This document shows, in pieces, positions 26,837 through 35,823 of a DNA stretch of 64,000 nucleotides. Every line of letters begins with the position of its first letter. Within the stretch, counting starts at the first letter, position 1. The DNA is from an uncultured Clostridia bacterium (GTDB lineage: Bacteria > Bacillota > Clostridia > Oscillospirales > Ruminococcaceae): assembly GCA_947630555.1 (NCBI GenBank), contig CANRIA010000003.1, positions 39,668 through 103,667 of the forward strand, given 5' to 3'. The translations under genes and the position numbers were made by a program. The notes under the pieces are model-generated. The model ran no database searches, was not told where the DNA came from, and saw only the letters and a list, made by a program, of their open reading frames with translations.

Positions 26837-27325
26837 ATGTATGAGATAAATCTGAAAATACGCGACGAGGAGGAGCTTTACAGCCCGTATGACGAGAGCC
26901 GCCGCACTTTAAGCAGTGATGTTTCCGACTACCTTGCAGGGCAGTATGGCAAGAAAGACACCGACGACGAGATAATCCTGAAAATAAAATGCGACGGCGC
27001 TGTTGACAGGGAGCGCGTCTGTGGTGCTTTTCAAGAACTTATCCGCGAGCAGAAGGTACACAACGCCAACCAAAAGCGCATAAACCGCATAAAGCAGCTG
27101 TGGCTTTTCTGCATAGGCGTGGTGTTTGTGGCGGCCGCCATACTGCTGGACGGCGTTATAGGCTCGGTGTTTGTGGAGCTTATATCTATAGTTGGTTCGT
27201 TTGCGGTGTGGGAGGCTGCAAACATATGGATAGTTGAAAATCCGCGCACACGCTTTGCAAAACGCACGCTGAGAAAGCTTAATGCCACCAAGATAGTTAT
27301 CGAACAAACGCAGGTTGGCGCATAA
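26837..27325 (+). CDS. Uncharacterised two-helix membrane protein, 162 aa
   Basis: I do not recognise a named family. The N-terminal ~95 residues are soluble and charged (RDEEELYSPYDESRRTLSSDV). Two hydrophobic helices follow (about 98-117 and 119-140), then a basic tail that ends in TKIVIEQTQ. The protein is likely a membrane protein with both termini inside. Start placed at ATG 26837 because AGGAGG lies seven bases upstream; the frame extends to 26783 without a ribosome binding site. First of three small genes on this strand. Confidence 0.6.
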   Translation: MYEINLKIRDEEELYSPYDESRRTLSSDVSDYLAGQYGKKDTDDEIILKIKCDGAVDRERVCGAFQELIREQKVHNANQKRINRIKQLWLFCIGVVFVAAAILLDGVIGSVFVELISIVGSFAVWEAANIWIVENPRTRFAKRTLRKLNATKIVIEQTQVGA

Positions 27326-27432
27326 TATGAACATAAAAGTTTTGCGCAAAGGTGATGTTTCACAACAAGGATTCGACCGATGAGGTATATATTGACTGTG
27401 GATATTACGGATAGGTGTAAGGAGGTATCTGT

Positions 27433-28176
27433 ATGGAGAATAAACTTACTGCGAAAAGTCTGATAAAAATAATAGCGCTTTCTATAGTTATCGCAATTGC
27501 GATAATTGCTTTGCTGCTGTTTATTTTTGTACAGATCGCGATCAAAAAGTACAATGAAGCCGCTGAAGCTCGTCGCAAGCCTATAAGCGACCCTGAAAGC
27601 TATGCCGAATTTGTCTATGTAAAGCCTACATATGAAAAATACAAAGAGTACATAGGCTTTCACGAGATAGCTGTCGAGGGAGGCGGCATAATATCATACA
27701 GAGTAACGATAAATGACAGCGCAGATAAGGCGTTGTGGCTCGATATTGTTTCGGGCTTTGCAGATGATATAGAAAACTCGGGACAGCTTATTGAAATGAT
27801 CTTTTACGACAGCGACTATACAAAAGGTCCTTATTGTTTTAAGATATCGAACTGCACTTATATAAATGATTCCGGGCAGGTAAGGTATTTTGATGGTGAC
27901 AAGGTCTGCTATCTATCTTTCGATGACGATTACGGAGAGTACAATGTTCTGGACATTATAGAGAGCCTGAATGTGGAGAATATACAAATAAATTCCGCCG
28001 CGATATCTGACAAACAGGCATTTGCAGATACTCTTAAAAAGACGGATATAAAAAGGCTGAGCGTGAGTTGCTATAATTATGTTGACGATGCCGAAGAATG
28101 GTTCGCTGAGTTTCAGCAGGAGATGAACGAGCTTTTGCCGGATAATATTCAGGTGTGGTTTTCGTTATATTCATAA
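27433..28176 (+). CDS. Uncharacterised single-pass membrane protein, 247 aa
   Basis: No family recognised. A single strongly hydrophobic helix lies at about residues 12-37 (LIKIIALSIVIAIAIIALLL), followed by a hydrophilic domain of about 205 residues rich in Asp, Glu and Tyr that would lie outside the membrane or, less likely, inside. A GGAGG box sits eight bases before ATG. It is the middle gene of a group of three unrelated small membrane proteins. Confidence 0.55.
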   Translation: MENKLTAKSLIKIIALSIVIAIAIIALLLFIFVQIAIKKYNEAAEARRKPISDPESYAEFVYVKPTYEKYKEYIGFHEIAVEGGGIISYRVTINDSADKALWLDIVSGFADDIENSGQLIEMIFYDSDYTKGPYCFKISNCTYINDSGQVRYFDGDKVCYLSFDDDYGEYNVLDIIESLNVENIQINSAAISDKQAFADTLKKTDIKRLSVSCYNYVDDAEEWFAEFQQEMNELLPDNIQVWFSLYS

Positions 28177-28230
28177 GAGAGACCACGGCTATGAAAAAAG
28201 AATAGTTCTTCCTGACAGGAGTGTGAATAT

Positions 28231-28725
28231 ATGTACGAAAACCATTGGCCGGAAGAAGAGGGCGGCAAAAAATATGACAAAGAAGAAGCAGAGCGCGAGG
28301 AAAAAAGAAAGTTTGTAAAATCGGTCTATTTCTGGTTTTTTGCTGCGCTGGCTGTGGTGTCGGCTGTTGTCTGGATATTGATCTTAAAAGAAGACCCCGA
28401 GAACGCCGGCGAGGTAAATGCGCGCTCGATGTTGCTCTGGGTGCTCATAGCGCTTCTTATATTGAATTTCAGGGGCAAAGAGGTCGAAGAAAAGCGCTCG
28501 GAGATCACTATATATCTGAGAGTATGGATAGCCAACGCTTTTACAGGCTTTTTCTATACATATTTTCTCGATAACGCAGCAATATACATTGTGTCAGTGC
28601 TTTTACTGGCATGCAATACACATTCGATCATAAAAGAAAGATCGGTCGACCGCCGCCTTTTGTGGATAGTCTACGGGTGTCTGGTCGTGCCGTTTGTGAT
28701 AAACTTTCTTGTGAAAGGCATATGA
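28231..28725 (+). CDS. Uncharacterised four-helix membrane protein, 164 aa
   Basis: No family recognised. After a charged N-terminus (DKEEAEREEKRKF) there are about four hydrophobic helices (near residues 35-53, 68-82, 95-130 and 140-160). An AGGAG box precedes ATG 28231. The gene closes the three-gene cluster and is followed by a bidirectional terminator. Confidence 0.55.
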   Translation: MYENHWPEEEGGKKYDKEEAEREEKRKFVKSVYFWFFAALAVVSAVVWILILKEDPENAGEVNARSMLLWVLIALLILNFRGKEVEEKRSEITIYLRVWIANAFTGFFYTYFLDNAAIYIVSVLLLACNTHSIIKERSVDRRLLWIVYGCLVVPFVINFLVKGI

Positions 28726-28745
28726 CAACCTCACTTTTGCAAAAT

Positions 28746-28778
28746 AAAAACGGCTCATAGCAATATGAACCGTTTTTT
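28746..28778. terminator. Bidirectional terminator
   Basis: AAAACGG...CCGTTTT with an inner stem TCATA/TATGA; T-runs occur on both strands. It separates the convergent membrane-protein cluster and the foldase genes. Confidence 0.8.
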
Positions 28779-28790
28779 GTATGTTTGTTA

Positions 28791-30008
28791 TTATGCAATA
28801 CTGTCAGCTTTAAGTTTGTCGTAATACTCGTTGTATTCTATCTTGACATTTGCAAGGTAATCGTTGCAGGCTTTGTAGATGTAAGTCTGGCTGTATTCGC
28901 TTGTCATGCTGTCAACGTTTTCGTTTATATAGTCCATGTCAAGCGGCAGGCGTTTGATTATGTGGTAGCCGTAGCTTGTTTCAACAAGGTCGCTGGTCTC
29001 GCCCTCTTTAAGAGCGAACGCGCCGTCTATATATTCTTGAACGAAGCTGTAATCCTTTGTTATATAGTAGCCTGTAATGCTGGTTATGTCGTCGCTGTCG
29101 TTAAGCTTCATGCCGGGGTCAAGGTTGTATTCATCAATAAGCTTGTAGAAATCCTCTCCTGCCTTTACTTTTGCAAGCACTTCATCAGCTAGCTTCTTTG
29201 CCTTTTCCTGAGCGGCTTTTTTCTCGTCCTCAGAAAGATTGCTGTAGGCTGTGTCATACTTGCTGCTCTTTTCCGCTACCGTCAGCTCGTCCCATGCTTC
29301 TTTGTCCTCATCTGAAAGCTCAGCACCGCAGGAGTAGGGGACAAGTAAATTCAGCGTGCGGCAAAATTCACCGTCTTCTACAGCTTTAAGAAAATCATCT
29401 TTTGTTTTGGAAAACGGGCCGGTCTCAGAAAGCAGCGTGTTGCCTGCAAGGCTGTAGCACATTGAGTTGTAATAATAATCCCTTACCATTTTATCTGTCA
29501 TGTGCTGAGCTTCAAGGGCTTCTTTGTAAGACTGAGCAGAATCAAAGTTGCTTATAAGGTCTTTATAGCTGTCTTCTGCTGCTGTTTTCTGATCGTCGCC
29601 GTAAGTTACGCCGTTGTCAAGTCCCATTGATATAACACCATAGGTATCCAGAAGTTGCTGTTCGACCGCATTTTTAACAGCTTGCAGTGTGTCAGCATCA
29701 TTAAGATCCATTCCTGCGTTGGTATAACTGTCACAGCAGGTCAACCAGTAGAACCTGTATTCATCAAAGGGCACTTCCTGACCATTTATAGTACACATAA
29801 CAAGGTCTGTGGTGTCAATTTTTTCGCCGTCAATGGTAAGGCTTGTTTCTACCTGAATTTTTTCAGCCTCTTCGGGAGTAAGAGCCACACCTGAAGAAGC
29901 TGTGACATCACTGCCCGTACTGCCTGACGAACTGCTGTTACCGCACGCAGTAAGCATACTTGCCGCCAGCGAGAGAGCTATAACACCGCACAATAATTTT
30001 TTTAACAT
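28791..30008 (-). CDS. PrsA-like foldase lipoprotein (parvulin-type), copy 2
   Basis: A 405-residue lipoprotein: signal peptide with lipobox MLTAC (Cys about 22), a Ser/Gly-rich linker, a SurA/PrsA-like helical chaperone region (about 60-245), then a parvulin-like PpiC region (about 250-385) recognised from VLAKVKAGEDFYKLIDEYN, YSFVQEYIDGAFALKEGETSDLVET and YGYHIIKRL. Expected to assist folding of secreted proteins at the membrane's outer face. The parvulin core is divergent, so isomerase activity is uncertain. It lies 22 bases downstream of a paralogue of the same length and layout; AAAGGAAAG precedes the ATG. Confidence 0.85.
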   Translation of the reverse strand: MLKKLLCGVIALSLAASMLTACGNSSSSGSTGSDVTASSGVALTPEEAEKIQVETSLTIDGEKIDTTDLVMCTINGQEVPFDEYRFYWLTCCDSYTNAGMDLNDADTLQAVKNAVEQQLLDTYGVISMGLDNGVTYGDDQKTAAEDSYKDLISNFDSAQSYKEALEAQHMTDKMVRDYYYNSMCYSLAGNTLLSETGPFSKTKDDFLKAVEDGEFCRTLNLLVPYSCGAELSDEDKEAWDELTVAEKSSKYDTAYSNLSEDEKKAAQEKAKKLADEVLAKVKAGEDFYKLIDEYNLDPGMKLNDSDDITSITGYYITKDYSFVQEYIDGAFALKEGETSDLVETSYGYHIIKRLPLDMDYINENVDSMTSEYSQTYIYKACNDYLANVKIEYNEYYDKLKADSIA

Positions 30009-30030
30009 AATTTTGCTTTCCTTTCACAAA

Positions 30031-31260
30031 TCAAGATATGCTGTTTATATCAAGTTTATCGTAAATATCAGAATATGTTATCTCAATATCCTTGCAGTAT
30101 TCCGCAAACAGAACGACCGCATTTGCAGAATTGTATTCCAATGCAAGATCAGCTATATTGCTTTCAATATACTCGCTGTCTTTCGGCAAACGCATTATTA
30201 TGTGATAACCGTCGTCTTCGAGAGTTACAACATCACTTATTTCGTTGTCTTTTAGTGCAAACGCAGCTTTTTTAAATTCTTCCGCATATGCATTATAGTC
30301 ATTTGTAAAGTAATATCCTGCAATATCGCTGTATGATTGATCTGCATTAGGGAACAGGGCGCTTTCATAGTTGTACTGCTCCATAAGAGTGTAAAAATCT
30401 TCACCGCTTTTGGCTTTATCACAAACCTGCTGTGCAAGTTCCAAAGACTTCTTTTTGGTATCTTCCTTGCCTGCATCGTCAAGCTTGCCATAGGCAGTAT
30501 CAAGCACAATGAGTTTTCCGCCCATTGTTTTTTCGTCCCAGCCTTCTTTTTCCTCGTCAGTAAGTTCTACAGCCGCGCTGAAAGGCAAAAATATCTCAAT
30601 ACATCTTATCGCTTCGTCAGAATTGAGAATTTCTTTTACCGAATCGGGCGCAACGTAAAATTTGCCGCCGTCCTCGCCGAACAATGAATTATAAGCAACG
30701 TCGGAAGCAAGATATGACGACATAGTACTTTGCACAGCCGCATCTGTCAGGTTGTTGTCTTTCAAAAACTGTATATACTGCTCTTCAGTCTGATAATTCA
30801 TCAGCTGTTGCATATATGCATCTTCAAGGTCTGTATCTGAAACTGTGTATGCCGCATTGTTATCACGCGCATAAGCCATTATTCCATAGGTAGAAACAAG
30901 GTCGTTTATGATCTGATATTTAAGAAGATTTACAGTTTCCTCAGGGTTCTCCTCCATATCATAACCAACAGTTTTCAGTCTTTCCATATATGTCAGCCAG
31001 TAGTATCTGAATTCATCAAACGAAATATCAAAGCCGCCGACATTACATATAACAAGCGAATCTGTATCAGTAATTTCTTCACCGTCAATAACAAGCTTTG
31101 TAGGTACTTCAACATTCTGCGTATCAGTGCCGGAAGTGCCCTGACTATCCTGCGCAGAAGTGCCGACTGATGAAGCCGATGAAGAATCACCGCTGCATGA
31201 TGTAAAAGCAGTTGCTGTTAGCACAAGGCAGGCAGCCATTGCCAAAAATTTTTTTAACAT
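30031..31260 (-). CDS. PrsA-like foldase lipoprotein (parvulin-type), copy 1
   Basis: A 409-residue paralogue of the next gene with the same order: lipoprotein signal (lipobox FTSC), Ser-rich linker, helical chaperone domain, and a divergent PpiC domain (SGEDFYTLMEQYN, EEFKKAAFALKDNEISDVVTLED, GYHIIMRL). Both copies also share the N-terminal block KLVIDGEEITDTDSLVICN-type sequence. The start is ATG 31260, chosen for the lipoprotein signal peptide and the AAAGGA box; the frame extends upstream to 31416 into the diguanylate cyclase gene without signals. The pair looks like a tandem duplication that has diverged. Confidence 0.85.
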   Translation of the reverse strand: MLKKFLAMAACLVLTATAFTSCSGDSSSASSVGTSAQDSQGTSGTDTQNVEVPTKLVIDGEEITDTDSLVICNVGGFDISFDEFRYYWLTYMERLKTVGYDMEENPEETVNLLKYQIINDLVSTYGIMAYARDNNAAYTVSDTDLEDAYMQQLMNYQTEEQYIQFLKDNNLTDAAVQSTMSSYLASDVAYNSLFGEDGGKFYVAPDSVKEILNSDEAIRCIEIFLPFSAAVELTDEEKEGWDEKTMGGKLIVLDTAYGKLDDAGKEDTKKKSLELAQQVCDKAKSGEDFYTLMEQYNYESALFPNADQSYSDIAGYYFTNDYNAYAEEFKKAAFALKDNEISDVVTLEDDGYHIIMRLPKDSEYIESNIADLALEYNSANAVVLFAEYCKDIEITYSDIYDKLDINSIS

Positions 31261-31339
31261 AACGCATTCCTTTCTTTTTAAAACATATTCATTTATAAGA
31301 TGATAACACTGTAATGTGAAAGCTGTGTGATAATTTAAA

Positions 31340-33325
31340 TTATTGTTCTTTGTAAATAGCGTAGTTGGATTTACCGCTCTTTTTAACGGTGTACATAGCT
31401 TGGTCAGCTCTTTCAATAATTACCGACGGGTCGGAATCTTCGGGCGAGATGTACGATATACCGATACTACAGAACATTATTATATGTTTTCCGCAGTTTT
31501 CAGACTCAAAGCCGTCGCCCAGACCGGCAATAATTCTCTGTGCCAGTGCAGAAGCATCCATGTTATCAGTCTCGCGGTAGCATATTACGAATTCATCGCC
31601 GCCGAACCTGCCGACAAAGCCGTTCTTGCCGACAAGTTTCTTTGAAAGCTCAACGGTATAAACAAGCACTTCGTCGCCGACTGCATGGTTATACTCATCA
31701 TTAAAATGCTTAAAGTTGTCAAGGTCAATAAACAGCACGGCATCTTTGCCTTTGCGCATTTGCGAAAGGTCTATCTCGTTATTAAGTGAAAGCTCAAACG
31801 ACTCACGGTTGAACGCCTGCGTAAGCGGATCAAGAGAAGCCTTATCCATAAGCTTCTGCTCACGAGATTTGGTCTTGTCAATGTCTATCATAACGCCGAC
31901 GATCTTGATAATGCTGTTGTAGCTGTCTCTTATAGCGGCGCACCTTACTATATACCAGACATAGTCGTTATAAATGGTCTTGAATCTGAATTCGTCCTGA
32001 ATATTCTGTCCTTCGGTAGCAGCTTCTACAAAATTCTTATAAGCAGTCTGATCTTCCGGGAAAACAGTCGCATTTACAAAAAAGCTGTCTTCATATTTCA
32101 AAGAATTAGCCCTGTAGCTGAACTTCTTGTTGTAGTTGTCGCTGAAAACTACCTCGTTCTTTTTAACGCTGTACTCGAATATTATGTTATCCGTCATGTC
32201 CACTATATAGCGGTAGCGCTGTTCGCTTTCCGAAAGGGTATCGAGCAGTGTGTTTATCTGCCTGTTAAGCTGGTCAAGCTCGGAACTTCCGTTTACAAGT
32301 ATTCGCTGTGAAGAAACGTTTATCTCGTTCACCATAAGTATGCGCATGGTGTTTGAAATGGGCTTTAAGAACATCATTACAAACATGATTATAAGCGCAA
32401 TGTCTATTATGCTTATAGCAAATATTGTGCTTTGTATGCTGCTGGAAATATCTTTGTATCTGCTTACGCTGCCGCCGACTGCGGTGCTGCAAATTATGCT
32501 CCAGAACTTTCCGCCTGCATTTTTGGTATCTGTAAGATTGTAATACTGTAGTATCCTGTCCTGATTGCCGGACTCATATTCAAAGTTACGCTCAAGACCG
32601 CCTGAACACAATTTTAGTATATCGTCTTTGATGTTTTTAAGATCCTGCACATCAGAAAGCCTTTTTACACCTGATTTTTCAGATACGAATATGTTGCCGC
32701 TCCAGTCGGCTATATACATGGTGCTAAGTCCATCATCCACCGATACGATAGAAGGCGACAGCAGTTTTGTTGTATCATACACGAAAGTTATAACGCCGTC
32801 AACTGCGCCTTCGCCGTTGCGTACATATCTTGAGCAGCAAAGGACTGCCACAGAGCCGTCATGTACCGAAAATTCCAAAAGATCTGAAAAACCGGAGTTA
32901 TTTTTAATGTCGTTTTCAAGCACAGCAACGTCCATGCTTTCAAATCCCAAAGCGGCGGCATCAATGCTGGTTTCTGAAATTTTGCCCTCAACGTCGCTAA
33001 TCAATATAGCCATTATGCTGTTATCGGATTCAGCTATTCCTTTAAGGTACATCTGAGCGTTGTAATTCAAGCCGTGAACGCCATTCTTTACGTCCTCGTT
33101 TCCTGCGGCATAATCTACTTTAGACTTTATACTTTTAAATCTGTCGGAAAGATGTTCGGAAGATATGCTGCATATGTTTGAAATGCTGCTTAAAGACGTG
33201 TTCTTTTCGTATTTCTTCATTATCGCAGACGAAGCAGCGCCGAGAAGTATCAGCGGCAGCAGCGAAACAACAAGAAAGAACGAAAGCAGCTTTAGCTTTG
33301 TTTTATAAGCCGTGTTGTCTATCAT
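31340..33325 (-). CDS. Membrane-bound diguanylate cyclase with extracellular sensor, PAS and GGDEF
   Basis: 661 residues: N-terminal helix (about 10-32), an extracellular Cache-like domain (about 35-285), second helix (about 292-318, IIDIALIIMFVMMF), a HAMP-like linker, a PAS domain (about 365-480) and a GGDEF domain (about 495-658). The active-site motif GRFGGDEF is intact, so c-di-GMP synthesis is expected. The inhibitory RxxD site is absent (VGKN at that position), so product feedback is probably missing. The start at ATG 33325 follows AAAGGAG; a second in-frame ATG at 33343 lies on that box and is less likely. It is 79 bases upstream of the foldase pair. Confidence 0.87.
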   Translation of the reverse strand: MIDNTAYKTKLKLLSFFLVVSLLPLILLGAASSAIMKKYEKNTSLSSISNICSISSEHLSDRFKSIKSKVDYAAGNEDVKNGVHGLNYNAQMYLKGIAESDNSIMAILISDVEGKISETSIDAAALGFESMDVAVLENDIKNNSGFSDLLEFSVHDGSVAVLCCSRYVRNGEGAVDGVITFVYDTTKLLSPSIVSVDDGLSTMYIADWSGNIFVSEKSGVKRLSDVQDLKNIKDDILKLCSGGLERNFEYESGNQDRILQYYNLTDTKNAGGKFWSIICSTAVGGSVSRYKDISSSIQSTIFAISIIDIALIIMFVMMFLKPISNTMRILMVNEINVSSQRILVNGSSELDQLNRQINTLLDTLSESEQRYRYIVDMTDNIIFEYSVKKNEVVFSDNYNKKFSYRANSLKYEDSFFVNATVFPEDQTAYKNFVEAATEGQNIQDEFRFKTIYNDYVWYIVRCAAIRDSYNSIIKIVGVMIDIDKTKSREQKLMDKASLDPLTQAFNRESFELSLNNEIDLSQMRKGKDAVLFIDLDNFKHFNDEYNHAVGDEVLVYTVELSKKLVGKNGFVGRFGGDEFVICYRETDNMDASALAQRIIAGLGDGFESENCGKHIIMFCSIGISYISPEDSDPSVIIERADQAMYTVKKSGKSNYAIYKEQ

Positions 33326-33369
33326 CAGAACATCTCCTTTCATTAAAAATATCGTATTATTATATTATA

Positions 33370-34206
33370 TCATAATTTTTCGTAAAAATCAATGCCTGCA
33401 TCACTTAAAATATATTTTACAACGCAGTCACTGCCGCTAAGTATCTCGTCAGCCATGTTTTTGATGCTCTCGCAGCCGTTTTCTACCGCAAATTTTACAT
33501 CGGCAGCCTGAAAAAGAGGAATATCATTTTCACTGTCGCCGAAAGCTATAAGCCTATCAAAGCCATACTTCTCTTTAAGCCGCAGCGCGCCGTTATACTT
33601 TGTTGCCTTGTCGCTGAAAACTTCAAGATACCACATATCCGAGTAAATATCATTGTAAAAAGAGCAGCTTATGCCGTCTATTTTTGAAACAGCCTCGCAG
33701 ACGGGCTCTAAAGTGCTTTTGTCATAAAGCATTGTAAAATACACTATGCCGTCTGTCAGCGCGCTTTCAAGGTTTTCTGCAAACTCAAACTGCTTGCCGT
33801 AGTTTACAAGCCTCTGACGGTAAAAATCATACATATACGGCGTATCTATATTTTCATGCCTTACTATCAGCTTTTTGCCGCATATAAGATACATAAACGC
33901 TGTAATGCCAAAACCCCTTACAGTCTTAATGACCTTCGCTGCCGTATCGCAGCTTATTTCATTATATGAGATTATCTCATCTTTCGCGTTGTCATAAAAC
34001 ATAACGCCGTTCATAAGTATCATGGGCAGTGCAGTGTTTACACCGCTGAATATTTTTCTTACAGAGTACGGCGACCTTGCTGTTGCAGCAGTGATATTCA
34101 CGCCGTGTTTTGTGAGCGTGTTCAGCGCATTTTTGGTATACTGCGTAAGCTGTGCGCTGCCGTTAAGCAAAGTGCCGTCAAGGTCGGATATGTAGCAGGT
34201 CTTCAT
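33370..34206 (-). CDS. Cof-type HAD-superfamily phosphatase
   Basis: A 278-residue class IIB HAD protein. Motif I is ISDLDGTLLNG, motif II AATARSP, the motif III lysine is in KYNGALRLKEKYG, and motif IV is IAFGDSENDIPLFQAA. The large C2B cap lies between about residues 80 and 190. Such enzymes dephosphorylate sugar phosphates or cofactor phosphates in the cytosol; substrate unknown. Its ATG shares one base with the stop codon of the decarboxylase gene (TAATG), so the two are translationally coupled. Confidence 0.85.
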   Translation of the reverse strand: MKTCYISDLDGTLLNGSAQLTQYTKNALNTLTKHGVNITAATARSPYSVRKIFSGVNTALPMILMNGVMFYDNAKDEIISYNEISCDTAAKVIKTVRGFGITAFMYLICGKKLIVRHENIDTPYMYDFYRQRLVNYGKQFEFAENLESALTDGIVYFTMLYDKSTLEPVCEAVSKIDGISCSFYNDIYSDMWYLEVFSDKATKYNGALRLKEKYGFDRLIAFGDSENDIPLFQAADVKFAVENGCESIKNMADEILSGSDCVVKYILSDAGIDFYEKL

Positions 34207-35471
34207 TACTTCTTGAAAAAGTCAGAAAAATCAAACGTTGCAAAGTAATCCTCGGGGGTTTCCGCGCGCCTAATAAGCTGCGTGCTGCCGTCCTCTTTTA
34301 AAAGCACTTCTGCGCTGCGAAGCTTGCCGTTATAGTTATAGCCCATAGCAAAGCCGTGCGCACCCGTATCGTGTATCACAAGTATATCGCCTATGTCTAT
34401 CTTCGGCAGTTTTCTGTCAATGGCAAACTTGTCGTTGTTTTCGCACAGTCCGCCCGTGACATCATAAACGTGGTCACAGGGCTCGTTTTCCTTGCCAAGC
34501 ACCGTTATATGGTGGTATGCGCCATACATTGCAGGTCTCATAAGGTTTGCAGCGCAGGCATCAACGCCCACATACTCCTTATATATATGCTTGAAATGCA
34601 GCACCTTTGTCACAAGGTGTCCGTAAGGCGCAAGCATGAATCTGCCCATTTCAGTAAATATCGCAACATCGCCCATGCCGTTTGGCACGAGTATTTCTTC
34701 ATAAGCCTTGCGCACGCCCTCGCCGATATTCATAATATCGTTGCCGCGCTGATCGGGTCTGTAAGCCACGCCAACACCGCCCGAAAGATTAACAAACTTA
34801 AACTTGCAGCCCGTTTCTTTCTGTATCTCAACAGCAAGCTCAAAGAGTATTCTTGCAAGCTGGGGGTAGTAGTCGTCGGTAACGGTATTTGAAGCTAAAA
34901 AGCTGTGCAGACCGAACTGCGTTGCGCCTTTTTGTTTAAGTATCTTAAAACCTTCGATTATCTGCGCTTTTGTAAAGCCGTATTTGGCATCACCGGGGTT
35001 ATCCATTATCTGATTGTGCATTTCAAACTTACCGCCGGGGTTGTAGCGGCAGCAGATAAGCTCGGGTATTCCGCAAAGCTTGTCAAGGTGCTCAATGTGC
35101 GTAAAGTCGTCAATGTTTATTATCGCGCCAAACTCCCTGGCAAGAAGGTAGTCTTTATCGGGCGTTACGTTTGAAGAGAACATTATATCCTCGCCGCCAA
35201 AGCCGCAAGCCTTGCTCATCAGCAGCTCGGTATAGCTGGAGCAGTCAACGCCGCAGCCTTCTTCCTGCAATATTTTCAGAATGAACGGGTTAGGTGTAGC
35301 CTTTACGGCAAAATACTCTTTAAAGCCCTTGTTCCACGCAAACGCCTGCTTTACTCTGCGTGCGTTTTCGCGTATGCCTTTTTCGTCGTATATATGAAAA
35401 GGCGTGGGGTATTTTTTTATTATTTCTTCTGCTTGTTCTTTTGTGATAAATGGTGTTTTCATGATCCTCAA
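34206..35471 (-). CDS. lysA: Diaminopimelate decarboxylase-like PLP enzyme
   Basis: About 421 residues of alanine-racemase-fold type III PLP enzyme. The Schiff-base lysine is in YFAVKATPNPF, the phosphate-binding glycines in VNLSGGVGVAYRP, and the active-site cysteine from the partner subunit in GGLCENNDKFA. Expected reaction: meso-diaminopimelate to lysine; a related decarboxylase substrate cannot be fully excluded. The start is best placed at TTG 35471, seven bases after GAGAGGAG; ATG 35462 is too close to a GAGG, and the upstream ATG at 35504 would lie at or before the transcription start. It is coupled to the downstream Cof phosphatase. Confidence 0.85.
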   Translation of the reverse strand: MRIMKTPFITKEQAEEIIKKYPTPFHIYDEKGIRENARRVKQAFAWNKGFKEYFAVKATPNPFILKILQEEGCGVDCSSYTELLMSKACGFGGEDIMFSSNVTPDKDYLLAREFGAIINIDDFTHIEHLDKLCGIPELICCRYNPGGKFEMHNQIMDNPGDAKYGFTKAQIIEGFKILKQKGATQFGLHSFLASNTVTDDYYPQLARILFELAVEIQKETGCKFKFVNLSGGVGVAYRPDQRGNDIMNIGEGVRKAYEEILVPNGMGDVAIFTEMGRFMLAPYGHLVTKVLHFKHIYKEYVGVDACAANLMRPAMYGAYHHITVLGKENEPCDHVYDVTGGLCENNDKFAIDRKLPKIDIGDILVIHDTGAHGFAMGYNYNGKLRSAEVLLKEDGSTQLIRRAETPEDYFATFDFSDFFKK

Positions 35472-35507
35472 GTTTTGCTCCTCTCGCAAAATATACATAC
35501 ACATATT

Positions 35508-35537
35508 ATAATATCACTTTTTTATTGCCTTTGTCAA
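35508..35537 (-). promoter_or_regulatory. Promoter of the decarboxylase-phosphatase operon
   Basis: On the minus strand TTGACA (35537-35532), 18-base spacer, TATTAT (35513-35508). The predicted transcription start near 35501 supports the TTG start codon at 35471. Confidence 0.7.
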
Positions 35538-35620
35538 GGATATAGCAAAAAATAAGCAAATTTGACAAAATAGCCGCCGCCTATGCGAATATTTTTTTGC
35601 TAAATGTAATTTTATTGCTA

Positions 35621-35649
35621 TTGATTTTTTCTTTGTGATGTGTTATAAT
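35621..35649 (+). promoter_or_regulatory. Promoter of tRNA-Ser
   Basis: TTGATT (35621-35626), 17-base spacer, TATAAT (35644-35649), 28 bases before the tRNA 5' end. Confidence 0.65.
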
Positions 35650-35677
35650 ATCTAAGTCATGTAGATTTTGAATATTC

Positions 35678-35769
35678 GGAGCAGTATCGAAGTGGTCATA
35701 ACGGGCTCGACTCGAAATCGAGTAATCCCTTAATCGGGACCGAGAGTTCGAATCTCTCCTGCTCCGCCA
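35678..35769 (+). tRNA. tRNA-Ser(CGA), prophage attachment site
   Basis: The acceptor stem GGAGCAG/CTGCTCC closes with discriminator G and an encoded CCA. The anticodon arm CTCGA-CTCGAAA-TCGAG gives anticodon CGA (reads UCG). A long variable arm (AATCCCTTAATCGGGA region) and the T arm GAGAG-TTCGAAT-CTCTC are present, as expected for a class II serine tRNA. The integrase gene lies 55 bases downstream on the opposite strand, so the 3' half of this gene is very likely the core of the attachment site. The tRNA remains intact. Confidence 0.95.
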
Positions 35770-35778
35770 TATGAGAAT

Positions 35779-35815
35779 AAGCCCTCGAATAATCGGGGGT
35801 TTATTCTTTTGCTTA
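35779..35815 (+). terminator. Possible terminator after tRNA-Ser
   Basis: CCCTCGA - ATAA - TCGGGGG with flanking AATAA/TTTATT pairing, followed by CTTTT. The stem includes one G-T pair. Confidence 0.5.
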
Positions 35816-35823
35816 CACGATTT

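Noticed and set aside
31260..31416. Longer N-terminus for the first PrsA-like lipoprotein
   Set aside because: It would overlap the diguanylate cyclase gene and place 52 residues before a clear lipoprotein signal peptide.
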